From: an uncultured Pseudomonadota bacterium
GTDB taxonomy: Bacteria > Pseudomonadota > Gammaproteobacteria > Methylococcales > Methylomonadaceae
DNA: 17,597 bases
Reading direction: 5' to 3'
Assembly: GCA_903904275.1 (NCBI GenBank)
Contig: CAIVBX010000083.1
Span: 1-17,597 of the forward strand
The position numbers and the translations under genes were made by a program. The notes beneath the pieces are model-generated. The model did not search any database. It was given only the letters and a program-made list of their open reading frames with translations, and was not told the DNA's origin. Below, piece after piece: positions 1 through 7,642 of this stretch; position 1 is the first letter of the stretch; every line of letters starts with the position of its first letter.

Positions 1-1
1 A

Positions 2-1042
2 AATGAAACCTTGCTCGATGTGGCGCGAAAATTTTCGCTGGGGCAAGTTGAAATTGTACGATTAAATCAAGAAATTGATCGTTGGTTGGTCAAAAAAGAT
101 TCTGTTATTACCTTGCCAAATAAACGTATTTTGCCTGATTCACCACACAGCGGAATTACGCTAAATATCGCTGAATATCGAATGTATTACTACGCTGGAA
201 ATGGCAAAGTTTATTCTTTCGCACACGGTGTTGGACGACAAGATTGGAAAACGCCACTGGGAAAAACAACCATTCAAAAAAAAGTGAAAGACCCTGTTTG
301 GCGACCACCAGAATCTATTCGTCGTGAACATGCCGCAAATGGCGATCCATTGCCTGAAGTTGTACCAGCTGGAATTCACAATCCACTTGGCGCGTATGCG
401 TTGTATTTGAATTTACCTGGTGATTATCGAATTCACGGTACAGATGTCGATAAAATTTACGGCATCGGAATGCAAATTACACACGGTTGCGTGCGTATGT
501 ATCCTGAAGATATTGACTCGCTTTATCACATGGTAGATGAAGGAACGCCCGTTTATATTGTCAAGCAACCAATTAAAGTTGGCTGGCTTGATAACGTTTT
601 ATATGTTGAATCACATCCTGATTTAGAAGGTGAAGAAACGACAGCAGAACAACGTTTAGCCACCGCATTAGCGTTAATTCAAAAAGCTAATAATTACCAG
701 TTGCCTGAATTTGACCAAACAGCTTTAAAAGAAGCTGTTGCAAAACAAACAGGTAATCCAACAGCAGTTTATCAACGCTCAGAAGAAGAGATTGCTGCAA
801 ATGAATTAGTTGCACCGCCTGAATCTGATTTTCCTGAAATTCCACCCGCAACAAAACCTGTTGTAAAAGCACCTGTCGCAAAATTAGTTACTTCCAAACC
901 TCTACAAAAATTGAAGGTCGTTACAGCAAAAAAACCAGCAGTTTCAACCAAAGCAAAAGTAATTAAATCAATAAAACCTAGCTCAAACCCGATTCAAAAA
1001 ATTACGCCAAAACCAGTTTCATCTGGTTATCACAAACCTTAA
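2..1042 (+). CDS. L,D-transpeptidase (YkuD/ErfK family), 5'-truncated
   Basis: The reading frame is open to the left edge (N-E-T precede the first in-frame TTG at 11), so the signal peptide and start lie outside the window. The visible N-terminus (ETLLDVARKFSLGQVEIVRLN) resembles the LysM-like segment that precedes the catalytic domain in ErfK/YbiS-type enzymes. The YkuD domain follows, with the IHGT segment and the THGCVR active-site motif; the nucleophilic Cys codon is 488-490. The family works in the periplasm on peptidoglycan, forming meso-DAP crosslinks or attaching lipoproteins to peptide stems; which reaction applies here cannot be told. After about nucleotide 830 the protein ends in a long Pro/Lys/Val-rich, strongly basic, low-complexity tail (PVVKAPVAK, TAKKPAVSTKAK, ITPKPVSS) with no recognisable domain. 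serA begins 13 bases downstream with no evident promoter, so the two may share a transcript. Confidence 0.9.
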   Translation, partial: NETLLDVARKFSLGQVEIVRLNQEIDRWLVKKDSVITLPNKRILPDSPHSGITLNIAEYRMYYYAGNGKVYSFAHGVGRQDWKTPLGKTTIQKKVKDPVWRPPESIRREHAANGDPLPEVVPAGIHNPLGAYALYLNLPGDYRIHGTDVDKIYGIGMQITHGCVRMYPEDIDSLYHMVDEGTPVYIVKQPIKVGWLDNVLYVESHPDLEGEETTAEQRLATALALIQKANNYQLPEFDQTALKEAVAKQTGNPTAVYQRSEEEIAANELVAPPESDFPEIPPATKPVVKAPVAKLVTSKPLQKLKVVTAKKPAVSTKAKVIKSIKPSSNPIQKITPKPVSSGYHKP

Positions 1043-1055
1043 CCATTTAAAAATT

Positions 1056-2639
1056 ATGAAAAAAATCTTTATTTCAGACAAACTTGCTAACGATGGCGTA
1101 AATTATTTAAAAGAGCAAACCGATATTGAAATTCATTTTGAAGTTGGATTAACAGAAGATCAACTTTGTGAAAAAATTGGTGATTTTGACGCACTTTTAA
1201 TTCGTAGTGACACCGTTGTCACGCCAAAATTGTTACAAGCGGCGAAAAATTTAAAACTTATCGGACGCGCGGGAATTGGTGTTGATAATGTTGATATTCC
1301 AGCAGCGACGGAAATGGGCGTAATCGTCATGAATACGCCAGACGCAAACGCGACAACCACCGCAGAATTAGCCATTGCACATATGATGTCGTTAAGTCGT
1401 CATTTGACAGCCGCCGACAAATCTGTTCGAGAAGGTAAATGGGAACGCGCGAAATTGATGGGAACTGAAATTGCACAAAAAACGCTCGGAATTGTGGGTT
1501 TTGGTACGATTGGGCGTTTAGTTTCACAACGTGCGGCTGGCTTAAAAATGAAAGTTATCGCATTCGACCCTTTTGTTGCACCTGAAATTTATGCCGATTT
1601 AGGCGTTGAATCTGTCAATTTAGACGATTTAATTTCACGTTCCGATTACATCACGTTGCATTGCCCATTGATTGAAAAAACAAAAAATATCATTGGTGCG
1701 GAACAACTCGAAAAAATGAAAAATTCGGCAATGCTAATTAACTGCGCTCGCGGTGGTTTGATTGATGAAGCGGCACTTTATGACGCATTGAAAACTAAAC
1801 AAATAGCGGGAGCGGCATTAGATGTTTTTGATATTGAACCGCCAAAAGATTCGCCACTATTAGAATTAGACAATATCGTTTTCACGCCACATTTAGGCGC
1901 ATCAACAAATGAAGCGCAATTAGCGGTTAGTGTTGAAATTGCAAAACAAGCCGTAACATTTTTACGCACAGGCGAAGCGGTTAATGCGTTAAATTTACCG
2001 CGTGTTTCAGCAGATGAATTGAAAAAATCAAATGATTACATGAATCTTGCTACGCAACTCGGCAAAGTCTTAGCGGGGTTAAATTTGCAACCGTTGACTA
2101 AATTGGAAGTTTCTTTGTTTGGCAAAGCAGCAGAGGTTTCACCACGTCCTGTTTCCGTTGCAGCATTGATTGGTGTTTTAAGTGGACAAGTTTCAACGCC
2201 TGTGAATCGCGTAAATGCGGAAAATATCGCAAAACGTCAAGGTTTGACATTAGTTGAATCGGTTTCACAAGAAACACAAGATTATATTTCGTTAATTAAA
2301 TTAACAGGTTATGGTGCGACACAAACGACAACCGTTTCAGGTGTTTTATTGGGTGGTCGTCAACCACGTTTGGTTTCTATCAATAATATGGACATTGAAG
2401 TTATTCCCGAAGGTACGTTGCTAATTACGCACCACGATGACAAACCTGGTGTGATTTCTGCAATTAGTTCCGTTTTAGGAAATGCAGCAATTAACATTTC
2501 CAGAATGCAAGTTGGTACAACGGATAATCAAGCACAGGCGATGGCTGTAATTGGTATTTCTGAGCCGTTGAGTGCAGATTTATTAGCGCAAGTTGGAGCG
2601 ATTGTGGCCGTAAATAAAGCGACACAAATCACATTATGA
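1056..2639 (+). CDS. serA: D-3-phosphoglycerate dehydrogenase, long ACT-domain form
   Basis: It oxidises 3-phosphoglycerate to 3-phosphohydroxypyruvate with NAD, the first committed step of serine synthesis, in the cytoplasm. The 527 residues show the D-2-hydroxyacid dehydrogenase fold: RAGIGVDNVD in the substrate domain, the NAD-binding GFGTIG at residues 148-153, the NCARGGLIDE segment with the catalytic Arg, FDIEPP, and TPHLGAST with the catalytic His. Residues from about 317 to 445 form the intervening (ASB-like) domain, and a C-terminal ACT domain (ITHHDDKPGVISAISSVLG) is the expected serine-sensing site. This is the long form seen in Bacillus and Mycobacterium, not the roughly 410-residue E. 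coli form. The ATG has no good Shine-Dalgarno sequence. The stop overlaps the serB start as ATGA, which implies translational coupling. Confidence 0.96.
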   Translation: MKKIFISDKLANDGVNYLKEQTDIEIHFEVGLTEDQLCEKIGDFDALLIRSDTVVTPKLLQAAKNLKLIGRAGIGVDNVDIPAATEMGVIVMNTPDANATTTAELAIAHMMSLSRHLTAADKSVREGKWERAKLMGTEIAQKTLGIVGFGTIGRLVSQRAAGLKMKVIAFDPFVAPEIYADLGVESVNLDDLISRSDYITLHCPLIEKTKNIIGAEQLEKMKNSAMLINCARGGLIDEAALYDALKTKQIAGAALDVFDIEPPKDSPLLELDNIVFTPHLGASTNEAQLAVSVEIAKQAVTFLRTGEAVNALNLPRVSADELKKSNDYMNLATQLGKVLAGLNLQPLTKLEVSLFGKAAEVSPRPVSVAALIGVLSGQVSTPVNRVNAENIAKRQGLTLVESVSQETQDYISLIKLTGYGATQTTTVSGVLLGGRQPRLVSINNMDIEVIPEGTLLITHHDDKPGVISAISSVLGNAAINISRMQVGTTDNQAQAMAVIGISEPLSADLLAQVGAIVAVNKATQITL

Positions 2640-3277
2640 GTTTCGATGTCGTCTGTTTTGATTGCGATAGTACGTTAAGCAAAATTGAAGGCATCGACGA
2701 ATTGGCGCGTCGTGTGGGTTTAGGTGAAGAGCTTACTAAACTCACCGATGCGGCAATGAATGGCGAAGTCGCTTTAGAAGACATTTATGGCAAACGTTTA
2801 GAACTCATTAAACCGAATTGTGATGCAATTTTGTGGCTTGCTGACTTTTATATTTCAGAATTAGTTGATGGTGTTCAAGACGTTTTTGCCGAGCTTCAAA
2901 AATACAATAAAACGATTCATATTATCAGCGGTGGTTTATTACCCACCATTTTGCCACTAGCAAAATGGCTGAATGTACCAGCCGAAAATGTTCATGCGGT
3001 CGATATTTATTTTGCTGAAAATGGCGATTATTTAGGTTATGAAATCGAATCGCCACTTGTAAAAAACGGCGGCAAAGCAACAATTATCAAATCATTAAAT
3101 TTAACAAATTTAGTGATGGTTGGTGACGGGAAAACGGATTTGGACGCGCAACAAGCTGGGGCAAAAGTCATTGGTTTTGGTGGCGTAATAAATCGAAAAT
3201 TGGTACGAGAAAAGGCGGATTTTTTCGTTTCTGATAAAAATTTGATAGCAATTTTGCCATTTTTAAATTTGAATTGA
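2636..3277 (+). CDS. serB: Phosphoserine phosphatase (HAD superfamily)
   Basis: It removes phosphate from L-phosphoserine, the last step of serine synthesis. HAD motif I is FDCDST (nucleophile D9, acid D11), with the substrate-recognising EGIDELA just after it, as in phosphoserine phosphatases. Motif II is ISGG with S98, and the metal-binding motif is GDGKTD at 163-168, preceded by the GGKA lysine region. At 213 residues it lacks the N-terminal extension of E. coli SerB and matches the short single-domain form. The start is the ATG inside the ATGA overlap with serA, so first and last enzymes of the pathway are coupled; the middle enzyme, SerC, is not in the window. It converges on ypjD with only 11 bases between the stops and no clear terminator. 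Confidence 0.93.
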   Translation: MSFDVVCFDCDSTLSKIEGIDELARRVGLGEELTKLTDAAMNGEVALEDIYGKRLELIKPNCDAILWLADFYISELVDGVQDVFAELQKYNKTIHIISGGLLPTILPLAKWLNVPAENVHAVDIYFAENGDYLGYEIESPLVKNGGKATIIKSLNLTNLVMVGDGKTDLDAQQAGAKVIGFGGVINRKLVREKADFFVSDKNLIAILPFLNLN

Positions 3278-3288
3278 ATTCACCAACA

Positions 3289-4083
3289 TTAGCTTCTTGC
3301 TAAAATTAGCTCTAAAACAAATTTACTACCAAAATAACCCAACAATAAAAAGACAAATCCCGCCAAAATCCAATTAACCGCAACACGTCCACGCCAGCCA
3401 TAACGTTGTCGCCCAATTAAAATTGCACAAAAAATCACCCAAGCCAAAAGCGATAAAACGGTTTTGTGAACCAAATGTTGAGCAAACAAATCGTGTAAAA
3501 AAAGAAATCCCGTCCCTAACGACACCGATAACACAAAAACACCTGCTGCAATCATTTGAAATAACAGGTTTTCCATAGTTTGTAACGATGGTAATAATAA
3601 AATAAATCGTGTGGGTGGGTGGCGTTTTAATTGATTATTTTGGACAGCGAGTAAAATCGCTTGAACAGCAGCAACAGTTAATAAACTGAACGCTAAAATT
3701 GAAGTCAAAATATGCACACCCATTGCGCCAGTATGAACAGGAAGTAAATGGGGCGATGGATTGATGATGACGTCTAAGCCTAAAATAATTGCAGCTAACG
3801 GAAATAAAATTAGCCCCAGTTTTTCAATTGGTTTCGTTAAGGCAGCTAACAATAAAACAAGAACAACGCCCAATATATTCAATGATGCGACGCTTAGAAT
3901 ACTAAAGCTAAATCCATTTTGTTGCTGACAAAGCAAACCGATATATAACGTGTGCAAACCTGCCGCAAACCATCCACACAAAAGTGATGTGCTATTTTTG
4001 TCAGATTTACGCACGCGCCATGCTAAATATCCTGTGTTGATGCTGTAAGCAAGTATCGAACTTACCGCGATAAATTTCATCAT
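3289..4083 (-). CDS. ypjD: YpjD/CcmC-like inner membrane protein (cytochrome c assembly family)
   Basis: This is a very hydrophobic protein of about 264 residues with some eight predicted membrane helices, in the CytC_asm family. Conserved-looking histidines sit in HTLYIG, in VHTGAMGVHIL, and in the HDLFAQHLVHKTVLSLLAW loop-helix; in related CcmC/HemX proteins such positions bind haem. The same gene lies divergent from ffh in E. coli (ypjD, also called corE), which supports the call. Its exact role is unsettled: a haem or cytochrome c maturation part is suggested by family, and a link to magnesium/cobalt efflux has been reported for enterics. I chose ATG at 4083 (MMKFIAV), preceded by GGGA; the next codon is also ATG, and a GTG at 4095 would add four residues. 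Confidence 0.85.
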   Translation of the reverse strand: MMKFIAVSSILAYSINTGYLAWRVRKSDKNSTSLLCGWFAAGLHTLYIGLLCQQQNGFSFSILSVASLNILGVVLVLLLAALTKPIEKLGLILFPLAAIILGLDVIINPSPHLLPVHTGAMGVHILTSILAFSLLTVAAVQAILLAVQNNQLKRHPPTRFILLLPSLQTMENLLFQMIAAGVFVLSVSLGTGFLFLHDLFAQHLVHKTVLSLLAWVIFCAILIGRQRYGWRGRVAVNWILAGFVFLLLGYFGSKFVLELILARS

Positions 4084-4131
4084 AACTAATCCCACTATTG
4101 TGAATGCATTGCGCCTTTTGGAATGCGCCTT

Positions 4132-4158
4132 TTGCCTGTTTAATCGTTATGTTACTAT
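4132..4158 (+). promoter_or_regulatory. Candidate ffh promoter with extended -10
   Basis: TTGCCT (4132-4137) and TACTAT (4153-4158) are separated by 15 bases, with TG at 4150-4151 giving an extended -10. Transcription would begin near 4166, only a few bases before the hairpin at 4173. This is read by eye; no start site is known. Confidence 0.4.
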
Positions 4159-4172
4159 ACCATTTGAACGTC

Positions 4173-4201
4173 AAGCCAACAGTGTGTTGGCTTGTTTTTT
4201 T
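4173..4201 (+). terminator. Terminator-like hairpin in the ffh leader (possible attenuator)
   Basis: AAGCCAAC (4173-4180) pairs perfectly with GTTGGCTT (4186-4193) around an AGTGT loop, followed by G and seven T residues (4195-4201). In shape it is an intrinsic terminator. No plus-strand gene ends just before it, because ypjD is transcribed away. It therefore acts either on ffh's own transcript, as an attenuator or 5'-stabilising hairpin, or on stray readthrough from serB. Confidence 0.6.
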
Positions 4202-4230
4202 ATCCGCGTTATTTCATTTTGAGTCACACC

Positions 4231-5592
4231 ATGTTTGATAATTTAACCCAACGCTTAAACGGAACGCTTAAAAAGCTGAAAGGCGAAGCCCGATTCACTG
4301 AAAGTAATATCAAAGACACCTTACGCGAAGTACGAATGGCGTTATTAGAAGCCGATGTTGCTTTACCTGTTGTCACCGATTTTCTCGAAAATTTAAAAGA
4401 AGGTGCGTTGGGTAAAGAAGTCCAAAGCAGCTTATCGCCTGGTCAAGCGATGATTAAATTGGTTCATGCAGAACTAATTAAAGTCATGGGTGATAAAAAT
4501 GAGAATTTAAATCTCAATGCACAACCGCCGGCTGTGATTTTAATGGCTGGTTTGCAAGGTGCTGGTAAAACGACAAGCGTTGCAAAATTGGGTCGGTGGT
4601 TACAAGAAAATAATAAGAAAAAGGTAGGCGTTGTTAGCGCGGACGTTTATCGCCCCGCTGCGATTAAACAGTTGCAAATGTTAGCGGATGAAGTGGGTTT
4701 AGTTTTTTTTGAAAGTGATATTTCACAAAAACCTATTGATATTGCAAATAACGCAATTGAAGCAGCAAAACGTAAATTTTTAGACGTTATCATCGTTGAT
4801 ACTGCGGGACGTTTGCATATTGATGATGAGATGATGGGGGAAATTAAAGCATTACACGCCGCGATTAACCCAATTGAAACCTTGTTTGTTGTTGACAGTA
4901 TGACGGGGCAAGATGCGGCGAATACCGCAAAAGCGTTTAATGATGCCCTGCCCTTAACTGGCGTTATTTTAACAAAAGCAGACGGTGATGCGCGTGGTGG
5001 TGCAGCGTTGTCAATTCGTCAAATCACAGGCAAACCAATTAAATTTGTCGGGATGGGCGAAAAAACAACGGCGTTAGAACCGTTTTACCCAGATCGTTTA
5101 GCGTCGCGTATTTTAGATATGGGCGATATGCTTGGTTTAATCGAGCAAATCGAACAAAAAGTCGATAAAGAAAAAGCGCAAAAACTGGTTGATAAAATCA
5201 AAAAAGGGAAAAGTTTTGATTTAGAAGATTTCCGCGAACAGTTAATGGAAATGCAAAAAATGGGCGGAATTGGTTCAATGATGGACAAATTGCCAGGAAT
5301 GGGGGCAGTGCCACAAGAAGTTAAAGAAAAGATGAATGATAAGTTATTGGCGCGACAAATTGGGATTATCAATTCAATGACAATGCAAGAACGTCGTTTC
5401 CCTGACTTAATCAAAGGTAATCGTAAAAAACGAATTGCAGACGGTTGCGCTCAAGAATTGAGCGATGTAAATCGGATGTTGAAACAATTTTTGATGATGC
5501 AAAAAATGATGAAAAAAATGAAAACAGGCAACATGGCAAACATGGTTAGAGGCGTAAAAAGCCAAATGCAAATGCGTGGTATGCGTCGTTAA
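4231..5592 (+). CDS. ffh: Signal recognition particle GTPase
   Basis: It is the protein of the signal recognition particle: with 4.5S RNA it binds signal and membrane segments on ribosomes and delivers them to FtsY. From the ATG at 4231 it is 453 residues, the same length as E. coli Ffh. The helical N domain is followed by the G domain, with P-loop GLQGAGKTT (107-115), DTAGRLHID (G3), TKADGDARGGAALS (G4 region) and VGMGEKTTALEPF. The last third or so is the methionine-rich M domain (MEMQKMGGIGSMMDKLPGM; FLMMQKMMKKMK), which holds the signal peptide groove and the RNA contact. The open frame extends upstream to a TTG at 4192, but that codon lies inside the leader hairpin, and the added residues are not Ffh-like. 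A weak GAG at 4221 may serve as the ribosome site. Confidence 0.97.
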   Translation: MFDNLTQRLNGTLKKLKGEARFTESNIKDTLREVRMALLEADVALPVVTDFLENLKEGALGKEVQSSLSPGQAMIKLVHAELIKVMGDKNENLNLNAQPPAVILMAGLQGAGKTTSVAKLGRWLQENNKKKVGVVSADVYRPAAIKQLQMLADEVGLVFFESDISQKPIDIANNAIEAAKRKFLDVIIVDTAGRLHIDDEMMGEIKALHAAINPIETLFVVDSMTGQDAANTAKAFNDALPLTGVILTKADGDARGGAALSIRQITGKPIKFVGMGEKTTALEPFYPDRLASRILDMGDMLGLIEQIEQKVDKEKAQKLVDKIKKGKSFDLEDFREQLMEMQKMGGIGSMMDKLPGMGAVPQEVKEKMNDKLLARQIGIINSMTMQERRFPDLIKGNRKKRIADGCAQELSDVNRMLKQFLMMQKMMKKMKTGNMANMVRGVKSQMQMRGMRR

Positions 5593-5604
5593 ATTTGTTT
5601 TGTG

Positions 5605-5632
5605 TTGTTTTATCAATAAAAATGCGTAGAAT
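5605..5632 (+). promoter_or_regulatory. Candidate promoter of the rpsP operon
   Basis: TTGTTT (5605-5610) and TAGAAT (5627-5632) are 16 bases apart in the 78-base gap after ffh. The following AACGCGG is a GC-rich discriminator, a feature of promoters under stringent control, as expected for a ribosomal protein operon. Assigned by eye. Confidence 0.45.
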
Positions 5633-5670
5633 AACGCGGTTTATTTCAGTTAATTTATTTTGAGGTTCAG

Positions 5671-5922
5671 ATGGTAACTATTCGTTTATCAAGAGGCGGT
5701 TCTAAGAATCGCCCGTTTTATCAAATCGTTGTAACAGACAGCCGTAACAGTCGTGATGGTCGTTACATTGAACGCATCGGATTTTTCAATCCGTTAGCAC
5801 GCGGTCAAGAAGAACGTTTACGTTTGGATTTAGACCGTGTAAATCATTGGAAAGCAAACGGCGCACAACCTTCTGACCGTGTCGCAAGTTTAATTAAAGA
5901 CCAAGTTAAAGCAGCAGCGTAA
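5671..5922 (+). CDS. rpsP: Small-subunit ribosomal protein bS16
   Basis: This 83-residue protein matches bS16 from end to end: MVTIRLSRGGSKNRPFYQIVVTDSR style start, then RDGRYIERIGFFNP and a central LDRVNHWKANGAQPSDRV stretch. bS16 binds 16S rRNA early in 30S assembly. The ATG has a clear GAGG Shine-Dalgarno at 5662-5665. It heads the conserved rpsP-rimM-trmD-rplS operon, which joins two ribosomal proteins with a 30S maturation factor and a tRNA methyltransferase. Its TAA is followed at once by the rimM start codon. Confidence 0.98.
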   Translation: MVTIRLSRGGSKNRPFYQIVVTDSRNSRDGRYIERIGFFNPLARGQEERLRLDLDRVNHWKANGAQPSDRVASLIKDQVKAAA

Positions 5923-6438
5923 TTGTCTTTGAACGAACAAGCGTTATTACATGTCGGGAAAATTTCTGGTGTTTTCGGCATCAAAGGTTGGGTAAAAGTT
6001 TTTTCTTTTACAGGCTATCGTGAAGATATTTTGCAATACTCGCCTTGGCAGCTGACAAAAAACGGTGTCACGAAACATGTTGAAATCATTACAGGTCAGT
6101 TACAAAATCAATTGGTTGTCGCACAAATCAAAGGCATCGATGATAGAAATGCCGCTGAATCCTTGATGGGTTGGGAAATTTTCATTGAAAAAGCGCAATT
6201 ACTGCCTATTAAAGAAAATGAGTATTACTGGTCAGATTTGATTGGTTTGCAAGTTGAAAACATTGAAGGCGTGGTTTTAGGTGTGATTGATAATTTGCTC
6301 GAAACAGGCGCGAACGATGTCATTGTGGTGCAAGGTGAAGAGCGTCAACACGCGATTCCGTTTATTCAACCGCAAGTTGTATTAGAAATTGATTTAGCCG
6401 AAAAAAAAATGCGCGTTGATTGGGAAGCTGATTTTTAA
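5923..6438 (+). CDS. rimM: Ribosome maturation factor RimM
   Basis: RimM binds uS19 and helps mature the 3' head domain of the 30S subunit. The 171 residues show the N-terminal RimM barrel (HVGKISGVFGIKGWVKVFSFT) and the C-terminal PRC-barrel, with YYWSDLIGLQV and ETGANDVIVVQ followed by IPFIQPQV. The apparent start is a TTG directly abutting the rpsP stop (TAA then TTG), with no proper Shine-Dalgarno in the end of rpsP. A second TTG two codons later is the only near alternative. Translation is thus probably fed by ribosomes finishing rpsP. Its own stop abuts the trmD ATG with no gap. Confidence 0.95.
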   Translation: MSLNEQALLHVGKISGVFGIKGWVKVFSFTGYREDILQYSPWQLTKNGVTKHVEIITGQLQNQLVVAQIKGIDDRNAAESLMGWEIFIEKAQLLPIKENEYYWSDLIGLQVENIEGVVLGVIDNLLETGANDVIVVQGEERQHAIPFIQPQVVLEIDLAEKKMRVDWEADF

Positions 6439-7173
6439 ATGCGTTTTGATGTAATCACGCTTTTTCCTGAAATGGTTGTGCAAGCCGCGCAGATTGGCGT
6501 AACTGGCAAAGCAATTGAAAACGACATTGTGTCACTTAACGTTTGGAATCCAAGAGATTTCACGCACGATAAACACAAGACCGTTGATGACAGACCCTTT
6601 GGCGGTGGGCAAGGAATGGTGATGAAATATCAACCTTTGCACGATGCAGTTGACGCTGCAAAAGTTGATGCAAAATCCGATTGCAAAGTGGTGTATTTAA
6701 GTCCACAAGGCAAACAAGTTACGCAAGCACTGCTGCAAGAAGCGTGTGAATTATCGCAATTGATTTTAGTCGCAGGACGCTACGAAGGTTTAGATGAGCG
6801 ATTCATTAAGCATGATTGCAATGAAGAATGGTCACTTGGCGATTATGTGATTAGCGGCGGAGAACTTGCTGCATTGGTTGTAATTGACGGAATTACGCGC
6901 TTATTGCCAAATGTTTTAGGCAACCAACAATCAGCTTTGCAAGATTCACACAGCGATGGATTACTCGATTATCCGCAATTTACACGACCAGAAGTTATTG
7001 ATGACATAGCAGTTCCAGATGTGTTATTAAGCGGCAATCATGCACAAATTGCACGCTGGCGAATGAAACAAGCGTTAGGGCGAACGTGGCAAAAACGTCC
7101 CGATTTATTGAACAAAAAAACATTAAGTGCCGAGCAAGAACGCTTATTGGCGCAATTTAAAGAAGTGGACTAA
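6439..7173 (+). CDS. trmD: tRNA (guanine-37-N1)-methyltransferase
   Basis: TrmD methylates G37 next to the anticodon in tRNAs reading CNN-type codons, using S-adenosylmethionine, and so prevents frameshifting. The 244 residues carry the SPOUT-family signatures: MRFDVITLFPEM at the start, DDRPFGGGQGMVMK, YLSPQGKQVTQ, LVAGRYEGLDERF and the knot segment SLGDYVISGGELAA. The length is that of typical gammaproteobacterial TrmD. Its ATG follows the rimM stop directly, and rplS begins 10 bases after its own stop. Confidence 0.98.
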   Translation: MRFDVITLFPEMVVQAAQIGVTGKAIENDIVSLNVWNPRDFTHDKHKTVDDRPFGGGQGMVMKYQPLHDAVDAAKVDAKSDCKVVYLSPQGKQVTQALLQEACELSQLILVAGRYEGLDERFIKHDCNEEWSLGDYVISGGELAALVVIDGITRLLPNVLGNQQSALQDSHSDGLLDYPQFTRPEVIDDIAVPDVLLSGNHAQIARWRMKQALGRTWQKRPDLLNKKTLSAEQERLLAQFKEVD

Positions 7174-7183
7174 GGTGTAAAAA

Positions 7184-7537
7184 ATGAACATTATTGATCA
7201 GTTAGAACAAGCACAATTAAAACAAATTCCTGCTTTCAATTCAGGTGACACCGTCATTGTACAAGTACGTATTAAAGAAGGCGAACGTGAACGTATTCAA
7301 GCATTTGAAGGCGTAGTGATTGCCATGCGTAACCGTGGTTTAAATTCAGCATTCACCGTGCGTAAAATTTCACATGGCACAGGCGTTGAACGTGTTTTCC
7401 AAACACATAGCCCAATGATTAGCGAAATTCAAGTTAAACGTCGTGGTGACGTACGTCGCGCAAAATTGTATTACTTGCGTGATTTAACAGGTAGAAAAGC
7501 GCGTATTAAAGAAAAATTAGCTGTTAAAGCCGCTTAA
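7184..7537 (+). CDS. rplS: Large-subunit ribosomal protein bL19
   Basis: The 117-residue protein matches bL19: FNSGDTVIVQVRIKEGERERIQ, FEGVVIAMRNRGLNSAFTVRKIS, GTGVERVFQTHSP and the basic tail VKRRGDVRRAKLYYLRDLTGRKARIKE (given here in pieces of the run). It sits at the 30S-50S interface, bridging to 16S rRNA. A good AAGGTG Shine-Dalgarno lies at 7172-7177, overlapping the end of trmD; this gives rplS stronger independent initiation than rimM or trmD, which suits the higher demand for a ribosomal protein. It closes the operon and is followed by a strong terminator. Confidence 0.98.
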   Translation: MNIIDQLEQAQLKQIPAFNSGDTVIVQVRIKEGERERIQAFEGVVIAMRNRGLNSAFTVRKISHGTGVERVFQTHSPMISEIQVKRRGDVRRAKLYYLRDLTGRKARIKEKLAVKAA

Positions 7538-7558
7538 TTTCTACAATTTGTGATGGAA

Positions 7559-7588
7559 TAAAAAGGCAGCTTTCGAGCTGCCTTTTTT
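7559..7588 (+). terminator. Intrinsic terminator of the rpsP-rplS operon
   Basis: AAAAGGCAGCT (7561-7571) pairs with AGCTGCCTTTT (7576-7586) around a TTCG tetraloop, ending in a run of T. The GC-rich stem, stable UUCG loop and T-tract make it a strong terminator directly after rplS. The A-rich left side would also work weakly in reverse. Confidence 0.93.
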
Positions 7589-7603
7589 ATTGAGACTAAC
7601 AAA

Positions 7604-7631
7604 TTGCAAAGTGAATATTTCACTTAATAAT
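7604..7631 (+). promoter_or_regulatory. Candidate promoter with embedded palindromic operator for the LOG gene
   Basis: TTGCAA (7604-7609) and TAATAA (7625-7630) form a plausible -35/-10 pair with a 15-16 base spacer. That spacer is filled by a perfect palindrome, AAGTGAA-TAT-TTCACTT (7609-7625), placed where a repressor would block polymerase. No regulator gene for it is apparent next door. Confidence 0.45.
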
Positions 7632-7642
7632 TGAGATTTTTT

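Noticed and set aside
687..881. Antisense and alternate-frame open frames inside serA, ffh, eno, zipA, psd and others
   Set aside because: They have biased or implausible compositions, no family resemblance, and lie wholly inside clearly coding genes on another frame.
3278..3288. A bidirectional terminator between serB and ypjD
   Set aside because: The gap is 11 bases; a small TGAATTCA palindrome is present but there is no stable stem.
4192..4230. Upstream TTG start for ffh (13 more residues)
   Set aside because: It lies in the leader hairpin, the residues do not match Ffh, and the ATG at 4231 gives the standard 453-residue length.
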